The notes under the pieces were generated by a model, which worked only from the letters and a program-made list of their open reading frames with translations, was not told where the DNA came from and made no database searches. A program made the position numbers and the translations under genes. Of a stretch of DNA of 64,000 nt, positions 1 to 8,257 are shown piece after piece. Each line of letters starts with the position of its first letter. The stretch's first letter is position 1. Source of the stretch: a virus; IMG/VR virus record IMGVR_UViG_3300032213_001373, positions 1 to 64,000 of that record; one strand, given 5' to 3'.

Positions 1-719
1 AGCATGAAGTTACCTGGAGCTGCGTACTTTGTTACTTCGATGAACTCTGGGTTGTCACGAAGCTTGCGGCTCTGGTGTGGGTGAATGAATGCAACATATG
101 TCTCACCTAGGCGAGGGATGTTCTTTGTTGCAAGTGTCTCTACTGCGTCCTTGACAACACCTGTTGTGAGGTCAAATGCGCCAGTTAGAGATGCACGGTT
201 TGTACCAGCGGTACCTGTTCCGTACCAGTCATTTGCAGCTGAAAGACCTGAGCGGTCGTAACCGTAGATAACTGATGATGCTGCCATGAGTGTGTCACGA
301 GCCTGACCATCTAGGTAGAGGGCCATGTTACGTCCAAGAAGACGTGAAGCTGATGCCATAACGTCATCGAATGATGCGTTAAGTAGTAGTTCTGAAACAG
401 CAATTGCGTAGCCATGCTCTGCAACTGTGATTGAGAACTGCTGTGCTGTCAATGCGTTTGTTGACATACGGACACCTTCAACAAGTGAAGATGCAAATCC
501 GAGGTTGTTATAACGCATGAAGTTGATCTGGAGACCAGGTGCAACGCCTAGTTCTGTCTTCTTAACAGCGAACTGTTCGAAGCGTAGGATTGGCATTGAC
601 TGGAAAAGGATTTCCTTTGACCAGATGGTTTGAATTGCTTGTGTAAGCTGGCTGTTAGCGCCAGAATACGCTGTAGGTGCTGCGGCTAAATTGCCGGTAC
701 CTGTTACGGCTGATGCCAT
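1..719 (-). CDS. Major capsid protein, N4-gp56 family (3' part cut by window edge)
   Basis: Builds the icosahedral head shell. Translating from the ATG at 719 gives an N-terminal stretch with WSKEILFQSMPILRFEQFAV, followed by TELGVAPGLQINFMRYNNLG and a segment reading AISVSELLLNASFDD-like, the recognisable order of N4-gp56 family capsid proteins. About 239 residues are visible and the frame is still open at base 1, so the C-terminal part lies outside. It sits directly downstream of the scaffold and portal genes, the normal head-gene order. The family call is from memory of the conserved N-terminal pattern; the fold (HK97-like) is family knowledge, not seen directly. Confidence 0.9.
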   Translation of the reverse strand, partial: MASAVTGTGNLAAAPTAYSGANSQLTQAIQTIWSKEILFQSMPILRFEQFAVKKTELGVAPGLQINFMRYNNLGFASSLVEGVRMSTNALTAQQFSITVAEHGYAIAVSELLLNASFDDVMASASRLLGRNMALYLDGQARDTLMAASSVIYGYDRSGLSAANDWYGTGTAGTNRASLTGAFDLTTGVVKDAVETLATKNIPRLGETYVAFIHPHQSRKLRDNPEFIEVTKYAAPGNFM

Positions 720-762
720 AGTCGGTTTTACTCCTTAGTTAGATTTATGGATAGGTAAGTGT

Positions 763-1545
763 TTACCCGAAGATTCCCTTATTTCGATCATTCGCTGCTT
801 TTCCAAGAAGCTTTGATCGGTATTTTGCGTACTCGGTAACCGACATGGCAGCAATTTGTTCTGCCGTTAACTGATTTTGCTCCATATTAGTGTCCATCGG
901 TCCGGTTGGCGGCGCGGTTACCCGGCTGCCGGTCATTTCTTTACGTGCATTCTGCATAGCAGACTGCGCCGATTCCAAGATTCGGGAGCTGCGCTCACGC
1001 AATCCTGTAATACTACTTTCGATCTCTTCCTTGGTATTACCAGAGATTAGATCTACGAGCTCGGGCATAATATTATCCCGCTCGTCTTCCAAGCGACGAG
1101 TACGATACTCTGTGAGTTCTGCGTACTGGCGCTCGCGTTCTAGAAGAGCGAATGTGCGTTCACGCTCGAGCTTTTCAGACTCAAGCTTTTCTGCCCACTC
1201 TTTTTCTTTTGTTTCAAGAAGTTGGCGGATATCCATCTCTGACTCGGCTTTACGCTTTGCGTCTGCTTCTGCTTCGGCACGTTGACGTTCAACCTCGGCT
1301 AAACGCTCTTCTCGTTCCTTCTTCAGCAAGGATAGCTCTTCTTTTAGAGAATCAATTTGAGGGTAGAGCTTTGATTTTTCTTGCTCTCGTACTCGCTTAA
1401 GATCCTCTTCAGTGTATTGGCTCATTATTACATTTGAGTTTTCTACTGAGGTTACTACATTTGTAGCTGGTGTTGATGTTGGTACGTCAGTCAAGAAAGC
1501 TTCTTGAGCTGCCGGAGTATCAACAATATTTGTTGCGTCTGACAT
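763..1545 (-). CDS. Capsid scaffolding protein
   Basis: Likely internal scaffold that guides capsid assembly and is then removed. The 260-residue protein has a low-complexity Thr/Val/Ser-rich N-terminus, a long charged coiled-coil core (about residues 45-205, rich in Glu, Arg, Lys and Leu), and a short C-terminal helix with YAKYRSKLLG, resembling the capsid-binding tail of known scaffolds. It lies between portal and major capsid protein, where scaffolds are usually encoded. No protease domain is visible in it, so if it is cleaved the protease is encoded elsewhere (see the proteasome-like hydrolase at 14285). Sequence identity among scaffolds is low, so the call rests on position and coiled-coil character. 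Confidence 0.75.
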   Translation of the reverse strand: MSDATNIVDTPAAQEAFLTDVPTSTPATNVVTSVENSNVIMSQYTEEDLKRVREQEKSKLYPQIDSLKEELSLLKKEREERLAEVERQRAEAEADAKRKAESEMDIRQLLETKEKEWAEKLESEKLERERTFALLERERQYAELTEYRTRRLEDERDNIMPELVDLISGNTKEEIESSITGLRERSSRILESAQSAMQNARKEMTGSRVTAPPTGPMDTNMEQNQLTAEQIAAMSVTEYAKYRSKLLGKAANDRNKGIFG

Positions 1546-1657
1546 AGTTGTTCCTTAGGTGTAAGAGGTCGTTGTCCGAATTAATGCCACGATGACCTGC
1601 GGATATTTATGTGGTATTAGGCTGGCAAATTTTTCATCATTTGTCTGCCTAAATCTA

Positions 1658-3364
1658 TTATTCTTCTTTGTCTTGATCTGGGGTACGACGCTGAGGCATT
1701 TTCGTGCCGTAAGCTTCCGTAACCAGATCTACCTGGGTTTGGGCTAGCTCTTGTAATACATCCTTTTCTAGAGGACTAATTACACCTGGCTGACCGAATG
1801 GTCCAGGACCTACTCCGTCTCCTGGCACAGCGCCTGGAGGAGGAGTTCCATCAGGCATCATACCAGTGAGGGAGACGATAGATGCCGCAATCTGATTCTG
1901 TACAAGCTTAAGGGCTCCATCTGCCTTGGCATCGGAGATGAGCTCTGAACGAATCTCTTCAAGCTTCTCGTCTGGGAATTCTTCGCCTAGCTGGCGCAAA
2001 GCACCTTCACGGCTTTCAAGACCCATGTTCATCTTCTGCTGAATCTCGCTAAGGACAATTAGCTTATCCAAAGGTAGTGGAGGTGGGAAGTGAACTGTAG
2101 ATTCAAAAGTAACAGGGTTGTTTAGATCAAGCACAGGCATCTGGAACTTTTTGATAGGTCCATTAACTTCTGGGCGGTACATAAAGCCTTCTGGCTCTTT
2201 AAACGCCAAGGTCATCAAAACAAGCTCATTGATTCTCTGAATACCTTCACCATACTGTGTAATCTTCTGGTGATAGCGGTTCATCAATGGCTGGTACTGA
2301 ATAGACAATGCAACGCCTGAAGTGTTAGAGATTGGCTGTACTTGTCCTAGAGCTGTCTCTGGAACACCAACCATCTCATGCATAGCTGTCTTAATGATCT
2401 TTAGATACTCCATAGCGCCTGCAAGACCTTGTCCGCCGCCTTCTAGGTTAAATACCTGAGCATCCTTTGGAAGACCACCCCAAACCTTCTTAGGTCCCTT
2501 TTCAAGACCAGAAGCTTTAGCACCAGTGATAACTGTTACTGGAGCTGCGTGGTAGTTAATAATGTCCGCAATATCTGTTGCTGTTTCGTTGTAGTTGCGG
2601 TTTAGAACAATAATGTCGTGGCAATCTGAAAGTCCCCATGGAGATCCAGAAACACGTACGTTAGGGATATGTACTACCGGCACTACGCCGATTGGGTTAG
2701 GACGAGAGTCGATAATCTCGTCGTTGATATATTCTTCAATACGATCATCAGTCAAGATTTCAGTATAGGTATATACCTGACGAGTACCTTCGGTAGATGT
2801 ACCCCAGAAACGGTACTTTAACTTAAAGCGGATCAGACGGTTTCTATCGTGTGGGTGGAACTCTGGGAAACAGAAAGATGAGTTCAAAGGAAGAATACGA
2901 ACCTTGCCTGGATGTGCTCGACCGGCTGGATCTACGTAAGCCTCTTCATAGGCTACTTTAACGAAACAGTCTCCGGAAACTCCGCCTTGCTGGCCCATTT
3001 CCCACATAACTGATTGTTTATCGTTATCGGATTCCCAGACTCGCTTTAGTAGGTCTGGAACTACTGCTTCGGTAACTGATGGGCTTCTAAACTGTGCGCC
3101 ACGTCCGAAAGTAAAGTTAATGATGTAATCTGTAAAAGCTCTGTAATAGTTATATACCATCTGTGCTTCGCCAATTTCACGGCGATAAGACCAGTGATGG
3201 CCAAGATACATAGCCCAGTTTAATGAGTAGCGATTTAGACGTGGACCATGGACTTCAAACTCTTCGTCTGCAAGTTCTACAAGACCGAGAGGAGAAATAG
3301 AGATGGTTAAGTCAGATGACGCCGCTCTATAACTGGGAGGCGAGAAATCAATACCACCGGCCAT
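1658..3364 (-). CDS. Portal protein
   Basis: Dodecameric channel at the capsid vertex through which DNA enters and leaves. The 568-residue length, the position between terminase and scaffold, and the sequence pattern all fit. Visible elements are an N-terminal GHHWSYRREIGEAQMVYNYY segment, GWxxSDCHDIIVLNRNYNET-like wing/stem sequence, a QPISNTSGVALSIQYQPLMN motif, and a Pro/Gly-rich C-terminus (about 500-530) before a charged tail. Portal proteins of siphophages and podophages share such polar Asn/Tyr-rich middle segments. The start ATG at 3364 gives an N-terminus MAGGIDFSPPSY without an upstream competitor. No fusion or truncation is visible. Confidence 0.85.
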   Translation of the reverse strand: MAGGIDFSPPSYRAASSDLTISISPLGLVELADEEFEVHGPRLNRYSLNWAMYLGHHWSYRREIGEAQMVYNYYRAFTDYIINFTFGRGAQFRSPSVTEAVVPDLLKRVWESDNDKQSVMWEMGQQGGVSGDCFVKVAYEEAYVDPAGRAHPGKVRILPLNSSFCFPEFHPHDRNRLIRFKLKYRFWGTSTEGTRQVYTYTEILTDDRIEEYINDEIIDSRPNPIGVVPVVHIPNVRVSGSPWGLSDCHDIIVLNRNYNETATDIADIINYHAAPVTVITGAKASGLEKGPKKVWGGLPKDAQVFNLEGGGQGLAGAMEYLKIIKTAMHEMVGVPETALGQVQPISNTSGVALSIQYQPLMNRYHQKITQYGEGIQRINELVLMTLAFKEPEGFMYRPEVNGPIKKFQMPVLDLNNPVTFESTVHFPPPLPLDKLIVLSEIQQKMNMGLESREGALRQLGEEFPDEKLEEIRSELISDAKADGALKLVQNQIAASIVSLTGMMPDGTPPPGAVPGDGVGPGPFGQPGVISPLEKDVLQELAQTQVDLVTEAYGTKMPQRRTPDQDKEE

Positions 3365-3385
3365 TACTTAGCTCTTCCTGACATA

Positions 3386-3661
3386 TTATTTGCCCCCACG
3401 CTTAAAATATTTATTGTCAACATTTGTTGACTTTGCCTTCTTCTTTTCTGCTTCTTTTTTCTTTATAGCTTCTGTTTTTGGATCTGGATTAGTAACGTCT
3501 TTCTTTGATGACACATATTGTCCACCACGTTTTTTATATTCATTACTTGCCCATTTAGCTGCGGCATATCCTAAACCACTTCCACGATGTGAAGGGTATT
3601 TAGCTTTTGCCTGCGACACTACGGAGTTCCAAAGTTTTTGGTCCGCCGCTATGTTTGCCAC
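3386..3661 (-). CDS. Small lysine-rich protein, possibly virion-associated
   Basis: 91 residues. The first half carries W-x2-V-x3-AKAKYPSHRGSG and AKWASNEYKKRGGQY, a pattern I associate with small phage proteins near head genes (DUF5872/DUF6321-like; exact family not verified). The second half is almost all Lys, Glu, Asp and Asn and ends KYFKRGGK. The basic character suggests nucleic-acid contact, for example packaging with DNA, but this is inference. It lies just upstream of the portal gene in the same direction and follows a strong hairpin that separates it from the gene at 3740. Confidence 0.6.
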   Translation of the reverse strand: MANIAADQKLWNSVVSQAKAKYPSHRGSGLGYAAAKWASNEYKKRGGQYVSSKKDVTNPDPKTEAIKKKEAEKKKAKSTNVDNKYFKRGGK

Positions 3662-3681
3662 TTATCCTCCTAAGCTATTAA

Positions 3682-3722
3682 GGCATCCCAGCCCCGGAGA
3701 AGGGATACAGGGCTGGGGTGCC
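3682..3722 (-). terminator. Strong hairpin between two head-region genes
   Basis: Left arm 3682-3694 and right arm 3710-3722 pair over 13 bases with one G-T wobble, around a 15-base loop. On the minus strand it lies after the gene at 3740-4147 and before the gene at 3386-3661. Only a weak T-run follows on the minus strand, so it may be a partial terminator or an RNA-processing/stabilising hairpin. Confidence 0.55.
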
Positions 3723-3739
3723 TCTATAGTCTACTGTAC

Positions 3740-4147
3740 TTAGTCAGCTACCTGTGCAGGATTTACACGCTGGTAGCGTGAGCCTGAGCGAATAACTTCT
3801 TCGATTTCAATCTGAGAGTGATCTCCAAAGCTTCCTTGTGAAAACTCACCAAGATAAATTGGTGCTTCTACCCAAGCAGCAGATCCAACGTGGGCACGAG
3901 CCTTCATTGTCTCTTCTGGATACTTCTCCATGACATTCATGTTGTGGTTTGGACGACCGGCTGGTGTGTCATAGCCTGAGTCAAGTCCTACCTGGAAGTC
4001 ATTTGGTACATCGGTGTCTGTTGCAACGCCTTCTTCAAAACGAAGTGGGCCACGAAGGCCTGGTGTTGCAGGAGACATTTTGCGCTCATAGGTTGCGCCA
4101 ACCTTCTCAGGGAACTGAGGAGTTGGGGCGATATTGCTTACTGCCAT
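3740..4147 (-). CDS. Unknown protein in the head gene cluster
   Basis: 135 residues, not recognised. The N-terminus is Pro/Thr/Gly-rich (MAVSNIAPTPQFPEKVGATY), followed by polar segments with DSGYDTPAGRPNHNMNV and a C-terminal IEIEEVIRSGSRYQRVNPAQ. There is no signal peptide or membrane segment. Lying between terminase and portal, it could be a minor virion or head-decoration component; this is from position only. A good ribosome site (GGAG about 6 bases upstream of the ATG) supports the start. Confidence 0.6.
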   Translation of the reverse strand: MAVSNIAPTPQFPEKVGATYERKMSPATPGLRGPLRFEEGVATDTDVPNDFQVGLDSGYDTPAGRPNHNMNVMEKYPEETMKARAHVGSAAWVEAPIYLGEFSQGSFGDHSQIEIEEVIRSGSRYQRVNPAQVAD

Positions 4148-4227
4148 TATTTTCTCCTATAGGGATTGAGTTTGAGGGTCCTCAGGTAAAAGTATCGACC
4201 TATTTCAAACGTTTAGGTATCTAAACC

Positions 4228-5808
4228 TTAAAAAAATGGTGAAGAGCTAACTTCTACCGATGGCATAACCATATCCTGTGTTAGGGAGCATGCCAAGGCT
4301 AAAGAGTCAACAAAGTCGTCGTGGGCATGGGCTTCATCCGGAGCCTCAACTGTAAAGTTAGGACCCTTGTATTTGACCTCTGCATCCGTCATTTGTTGAA
4401 AAAACTTCTTCCAGATACGTAATCTTCTAGTTTTTGCATGGGCTGGCCATGAAACCATTTGACGCTGGATAAGAGCCTGTAAGTGCTTCCAACGACGTGA
4501 CTGCTCTGATGGGCTAGAAGAGATCGGGATAACCTCAGCTCTGGGCATAAGGATCTTCATACGACCAGCTACGGCGTCTCCTACACCATTGGCGTCTACG
4601 CCGATAGCTAGCACGTCGTAGTTTTCTAAGAAGTTAACAATCTGAAAGTATTGCTCTTCCCAATCGTCCCCTTGAATCTCTAACCAGTTCAAAACTCTAT
4701 GGTCGTAGTAACCAAACTCGTCTGGTCTATCCCAGTCAACCCACACAACAGTCACAACTGTTGAGTCCATTTTTCTAGCTGGGTCGATACCTACAACAAC
4801 CGGAGAACGATGCCACGTCTTTACTAGCTCTTGAGATGTGTCACCCAGCTGCTCCATAACTGTAGAGGTTACGAACATACCTCTTTCAAGCAACCACTTG
4901 CAGTTGTAAGAGAGCTGGAACTCATCGGAGTCCTCCCCAATACGTAGCATCTCTTTCTTAATGAACTTTTCATAGTTATTGTTGAACTTAGCCACGTCTT
5001 TCCAGTCCCATTGGAAATGGTTCTGTTTAGCAGATCGCCCTGTCTGACGTCGTTTATTAAGTTGAATGGCTTTATAGAAATTGTTCTTACTTGTAGTTGG
5101 AGTGCCTGTCTTAACAATCGTAGCGTTGTAGTACGCACCCATAGGAGCAATAGACTTAGATACTACGAAGTCATCCGCTTCTTGGCACTCGTCAATGATA
5201 ATTAGGTGGAACGACTTAGATTCGATCTTAGCTCTTGGGTTAGCTGTCATCATCATAAGAGTAGATCCGGAGTTCTTAAGCTTGATGTTCTTCACAATTC
5301 CAGGCATCTTTGTTGCAATATCGTCGATCTCAGGATCTCCAAGAACTTCAATAGCTCTTTCGCTAGTTAGGCGGGATACGGTACGTCCATAAAGAGTTTC
5401 TACCTGAGACTGGATAGGTGCAAACATACCTACCCAAATACCATCACCAAACTTACCTAAAAGATCTGGGTACATTCTTGCAAGACGTGGAAGAATAACC
5501 ATCAACGTAGCAACGGTATTAGCGATTGTTTCTGACTTACCAGACTGACGTGCAGCAAGGGCTGTTACTTCTTCACCGTCATTTATGATTACCGACTCAA
5601 TAACTCTACGAGCCAAAGGTTCTTGGTATGGGTGGAGCTTATGCCCTACCAACATTTCCATGAACTGCATAATTTTTTCTATCAATGCCTTTACAAACTC
5701 TTTAGAGAGTTCATCCAGCTCTTCGACCTCTTCTTCAGGCAGATCTTCAAGGTCATCAAATGTTGGTACATCGAGTTCCTCAAATTGTTCATCTTCAAAG
5801 TCTTGCAT
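4228..5808 (-). CDS. Terminase large subunit
   Basis: ATP-driven motor and nuclease that cuts and packages phage DNA into the head. The 526-residue protein starts with an acidic stretch (residues 1-35) and then has a Walker A-type motif ARQSGKSE (about 86-93) and Walker B LIIIDE (about 202-207). TGTPTTSKNNFY-like motif III sequence follows, and VGIDPARKMDS (about 340) opens the RNase H-like nuclease domain with further acidic residues such as IGVDANGVGD. The length fits the family. No separate small terminase subunit is recognisable; one of the short genes immediately upstream could fill that role. Confidence 0.93.
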   Translation of the reverse strand: MQDFEDEQFEELDVPTFDDLEDLPEEEVEELDELSKEFVKALIEKIMQFMEMLVGHKLHPYQEPLARRVIESVIINDGEEVTALAARQSGKSETIANTVATLMVILPRLARMYPDLLGKFGDGIWVGMFAPIQSQVETLYGRTVSRLTSERAIEVLGDPEIDDIATKMPGIVKNIKLKNSGSTLMMMTANPRAKIESKSFHLIIIDECQEADDFVVSKSIAPMGAYYNATIVKTGTPTTSKNNFYKAIQLNKRRQTGRSAKQNHFQWDWKDVAKFNNNYEKFIKKEMLRIGEDSDEFQLSYNCKWLLERGMFVTSTVMEQLGDTSQELVKTWHRSPVVVGIDPARKMDSTVVTVVWVDWDRPDEFGYYDHRVLNWLEIQGDDWEEQYFQIVNFLENYDVLAIGVDANGVGDAVAGRMKILMPRAEVIPISSSPSEQSRRWKHLQALIQRQMVSWPAHAKTRRLRIWKKFFQQMTDAEVKYKGPNFTVEAPDEAHAHDDFVDSLALACSLTQDMVMPSVEVSSSPFF

Positions 5809-6043
5809 TAGACTGCCTTCTATTGATTGTTTCTACTATAGTGTAAACGACTTCAGCGTTTAATCTAGCCTCTTCTAAATAGGAAAGGTCTTCTGACTTC
5901 TGCCATGCAGCTAAATTGCGTCCAATAGGGTAAAGAGCTTGCTCTACCCACTGGACTAGTTCCGAAGTCGGAAGCGACTCTACTCGCTTCTCAACCCTAG
6001 TTTTCTGTCGCTCCTGCTTCTGCTTCTTGCCCAAACCGAACAT
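5795..6043 (-). CDS. Unknown small protein upstream of terminase
   Basis: 82 residues from the ATG at 6043. This start is chosen over the ATG at 6091 because a strong AGGAGGT-type ribosome site lies about 11 bases upstream of 6043. The protein opens with a basic stretch (MFGLGKKQKQERQKTRVEKR) followed by a helical segment with LVQWVEQALYPIGRNLAAWQ. It overlaps the start of the terminase gene by 14 bases, so translation is probably coupled. The small size, helical content and position would suit a terminase small subunit or a packaging accessory, but no DNA-binding motif is evident. Confidence 0.6.
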   Translation of the reverse strand: MFGLGKKQKQERQKTRVEKRVESLPTSELVQWVEQALYPIGRNLAAWQKSEDLSYLEEARLNAEVVYTIVETINRRQSNARL

Positions 6044-6302
6044 AATCCCAGTCGACCTCCTCTTTGTCCATAGCCCTGCCACGTATTGCATTTGTTAGGG
6101 CTTGACTTTCACTTAAACTCTCGCCCCACTTACCTACTACTAAAGCTAGTCTAGTAAAAGGTAATCGTATAGCTAATCCTACTCCAAAACGGAAAGGCTC
6201 TCTAATTTCTTGTGTCTCTGCACGTTCCCACAACACTGGCGGTTTTATTGGGTAAACCAACGGATGCCAGTAGAAGTGACCTACGTCACGAGGATTCGCC
6301 AT
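5997..6302 (-). CDS. Unknown small protein
   Basis: 101 residues. The ATG at 6302 sits 8 bases from a GAGGT ribosome site, better than the in-frame ATG at 6308. The sequence contains VGHFYWHPLVYPIKPPVLWE and later GRAMDKEEVDWDYVRFGQEA. It has no transmembrane segment and no known motif. It overlaps both neighbours, so it forms part of a tightly coupled unit with the terminase gene. Function unknown. Confidence 0.55.
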   Translation of the reverse strand: MANPRDVGHFYWHPLVYPIKPPVLWERAETQEIREPFRFGVGLAIRLPFTRLALVVGKWGESLSESQALTNAIRGRAMDKEEVDWDYVRFGQEAEAGATEN

Positions 6303-6564
6303 CGTCATCTACCTCACATACGTGATCTGGCACTTCACGTTCACTTATGATTTCTAAACAGACACGGCATTTAAAATATTTAAGTGGCGCAAAATTATTT
6401 TGCGCTGTTCCACCTATTGCCGTCTCTCCTCCGCCATTATCTGGTTCATAGTCTACAACAACTTCTGGACGCTGAAACAATTCTGGTGGGAAAGGACCTT
6501 TAGCATATGTTGCAGCATCAGGCACAGGATGACCCTGTTTTGTTGCAATACGTTCAATTCTCAT
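6286..6564 (-). CDS. Small zinc-knuckle-like protein, first gene of the packaging block
   Basis: 92 residues. The C-terminal part carries C-x2-C (KCRVCLEI) and a later H-x-C (PDHVC), a possible zinc-binding C2HC knuckle, and then a tail of acidic residues. The N-terminus has PVPDAATYAKGPFPPELFQR. It is the most upstream gene of the leftward packaging block, so the block promoter should lie in 6565-6620. No function can be assigned; small zinc proteins of this kind are frequent in this genome. Confidence 0.55.
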   Translation of the reverse strand: MRIERIATKQGHPVPDAATYAKGPFPPELFQRPEVVVDYEPDNGGGETAIGGTAQNNFAPLKYFKCRVCLEIISEREVPDHVCEVDDDGESS

Positions 6565-6795
6565 TAATCATAGTCCGATTTCTATAACAATTTAATAAAG
6601 ATATATTATATCGGTTTGCGGGTGGCTGACACCCTGTATTTACTGGTATGGTATTGCTATGGCCAGAGCAATCTGGCCATCAGCACCTCCGTAACAAAAG
6701 GGTTGCAGACCGAACTTGGCAGAAAGAGGCCAAGTTGCTTAGTATATGTGACAGATATACGAAGTCAGGACTGGCCTTCTAGCCTAGGAGACCGA
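6565..6795 (+). promoter_or_regulatory. Divergent intergenic region with a four-hairpin leader for the lysozyme-like gene
   Basis: The A+T-rich stretch 6580-6612 separates leftward and rightward genes and could hold promoters for both. Downstream of it the plus strand holds four consecutive short perfect hairpins: 6620-6634 (5 bp), 6659-6680 (8 bp, ATGGCCAG/CTGGCCAT), 6713-6736 (8 bp, AACTTGGC/GCCAAGTT) and 6742-6760 (6 bp). This looks like a structured 5' leader RNA. No match to a riboswitch consensus I know was found. Confidence 0.5.
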
Positions 6796-7332
6796 GTGCA
6801 AAGTTATGAAAGATCGCATGTAGCAATGTTAGTCCTATACGGACTACTACTTATCGGAATACCAAAAGCTCTAGCTGCAGACACACCTGTAGTAGATGGG
6901 TCGACAGTAACGGTTCAAGTAGTAAATCCGTTAGACAAGTACCGCGGAGCCACCGAGCTCACTGATACGGAACTTGTTGACTTACTGTCACTAGTTGGCT
7001 TTGAGGGTAAATCCTTAAAAACAGCTTGGGCCGTAGTTATGCGGGAATCCAGGGGTAACCCAACATCCCGGAATAATACTCCAGCAACTGGGGATAACTC
7101 TTATGGGCTATTCCAGATCAACATGATTGGTGGTCTTGGAGAAGTTCGCAGGGGAAAATTTAATATCGAAAAGAATAGTGATCTATTTGATCCAGTAACC
7201 AATGCTCAGGCAGCCTTCTATATGACGGCTCGTGGGACAAATTGGGGTTCTTGGGGATTAGGTCCTGACGCTTACGATGGTTCTCCAGAAGAACCGAGTG
7301 TTACCAAATGGTTGGATGACTTTCCATCATAA
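6796..7332 (+). CDS. Secreted lysozyme/lytic-transglycosylase-like protein
   Basis: Probably cleaves peptidoglycan glycan strands. From the GTG at 6796, which has AGGAG 5 bases upstream, the 178-residue protein begins with a signal peptide: short N-region, hydrophobic VAMLVLYGLLLIG, and a likely cleavage after KALA. The catalytic-like region holds AWAVVMRESRGNP (putative Glu nucleophile/acid), GDNSYGLFQINM and NWGSWG, the pattern of lysozyme-like/SLT and actinobacterial transglycosylase domains. A longer frame back to 6616 exists but runs through the hairpin-rich leader and lacks a ribosome site. It is the only plus-strand gene in this part and ends at a strong terminator. It could be a second lysis enzyme besides the CHAP protein at 43777 or a cell-wall-entry factor. 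Confidence 0.8.
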   Translation: MQSYERSHVAMLVLYGLLLIGIPKALAADTPVVDGSTVTVQVVNPLDKYRGATELTDTELVDLLSLVGFEGKSLKTAWAVVMRESRGNPTSRNNTPATGDNSYGLFQINMIGGLGEVRRGKFNIEKNSDLFDPVTNAQAAFYMTARGTNWGSWGLGPDAYDGSPEEPSVTKWLDDFPS

Positions 7333-7336
7333 AGAG

Positions 7337-7363
7337 AAAGGCCCGGGAAACCGGGCCTTTTTT
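7337..7363. terminator. Bidirectional rho-independent terminator
   Basis: AAAGGCCCGG (7337-7346), a GAAA loop and CCGGGCCTTT (7351-7360), followed by T residues on both strands. It lies between convergent genes ending at 7332 (plus) and 7362 (minus), so it can stop both transcripts. Confidence 0.9.
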
Positions 7364-7850
7364 ATTTAGGAGGGTCAATTCTATTCAACGACAGTATTGC
7401 TTCTGCATCTGGAGATCCAAACTTATCCTCGTACCCATTCTCTACATAATCGCAAAATGGACATGTAGCATGGCTTAGAGATACATGCTGAAAATCACTT
7501 TTATGTAAAGGTGCACCAAGACGTTTATTAAAAGGTCTTAAAATACCTCTGGTTTCATACATAGACAATGCTTCTGGTTTTGGCCACGGTACAGAAGCAA
7601 GATTTACATGTTCTTCGTGAAAATCTTTAATTTGTTCGTAAGTCCCTGCTTTTTTAAACTTATCTGCAACCTTATCCATATGACCGATGTATCGTTTAGA
7701 AGAATCAGCATAATCCTGTGTATCTTGAGCATCTCGTTCTTCTGCGGACATTTTACGTCTAGCGTTTGACCAATCCTCAAAAGCATCTAAATCAACGTCA
7801 GGAATTTGCAACCCGGTTGCTTCATGAAAATCATTATTATTTCTTCCCAC
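7362..7850 (-). CDS. Unknown protein with a CxxC motif (GTG start)
   Basis: 162 residues. The start is a GTG at 7850 with TAGGAG 8 bases upstream, and it follows immediately on the stop of the small gene at 7851. The protein is mostly helical and charged. A C-terminal CPFCDYVENGY offers one CxxC, preceded by His residues (LSHATC) that could complete a zinc site. It is the last gene of the leftward block before the bidirectional terminator. No family recognised. Confidence 0.6.
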   Translation of the reverse strand: MGRNNNDFHEATGLQIPDVDLDAFEDWSNARRKMSAEERDAQDTQDYADSSKRYIGHMDKVADKFKKAGTYEQIKDFHEEHVNLASVPWPKPEALSMYETRGILRPFNKRLGAPLHKSDFQHVSLSHATCPFCDYVENGYEDKFGSPDAEAILSLNRIDPPK

Positions 7851-7961
7851 TTATTCTTCTCCTAAATGTTTCATCTCACAACTACGAGCTAAATCAGGAA
7901 CAACGTAGATCTTCCCGCAGAATTCGCAGGTCCACCGCTTAATGCGTTCCTTATCGTCCAA
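7851..7961 (-). CDS. Tiny zinc-finger protein (36 aa, TTG start)
   Basis: A short open frame between two coupled genes. It starts with TTG two bases after the stop of the HNH-like gene and ends at TAA directly against the GTG of the next gene. Residues 8-32 read KRWTCEFCGKIYVVPDLARS then CEMKH, a C-x2-C...C-x3-H arrangement typical of a small zinc finger. The Cys/His spacing and tight packing argue for a real gene despite the weak ribosome site. Confidence 0.5.
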   Translation of the reverse strand: MDDKERIKRWTCEFCGKIYVVPDLARSCEMKHLGEE

Positions 7962-7963
7962 AG

Positions 7964-8257
7964 CTACTTCTTACCTGCTCTGCGCTTATTCTCCTTAGCA
8001 GTGTTCTTCCCGTGCTTTAGAGGGCGCAAATTGCTTGCCTTGTCGTTATCGTGGTTATTGTCTTTATGATCCACGTCTGTGCCTTTAGATAACTTGCCGT
8101 GCTTCTTCTCGTACTTAGCTCGGGCAGCGTTTTTAGAGGTAGTGTGCCACTTACCAGACTTATCTTTGTAGTGTTCAACAATGATCTTACGACCACCGTT
8201 TTGCTTAGAGCCTTTGTACTCTTTTCCGCCAGCTACTTCTTTTTTCTTAGTTGCCAT
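7964..8257 (-). CDS. Small HNH-like endonuclease domain protein
   Basis: 97 residues, very basic. The core DVDHKDNNHDNDKASNLRPL followed by KHGKNTAKEN matches the H...N...N pattern and the NLRPL tail of HNH/homing-type nucleases that contain only the ββα-metal core. Phage HNH proteins near head genes often assist terminase cleavage; free-standing ones may instead be selfish homing nucleases. The ATG at 8257 overlaps the previous stop (TAATG). No intron or split gene is evident nearby, which slightly favours a packaging or accessory role. Confidence 0.6.
   Translation of the reverse strand: MATKKKEVAGGKEYKGSKQNGGRKIIVEHYKDKSGKWHTTSKNAARAKYEKKHGKLSKGTDVDHKDNNHDNDKASNLRPLKHGKNTAKENKRRAGKK

Noticed and set aside
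6616-6795. N-terminal extension of the lysozyme-like gene
   Set aside because: It runs through four perfect hairpins and lacks a ribosome site, while GTG 6796 has AGGAG and a proper signal peptide.
6600-6795. c-di-AMP (ydaO-type) riboswitch before the wall hydrolase
   Set aside because: Considered because actinobacterial rpf genes carry one, but the conserved ydaO sequence blocks were not recognised.
7964-8257. HNH homing endonuclease with an intron
   Set aside because: No split gene or intron-like fold flanks the HNH-like gene.
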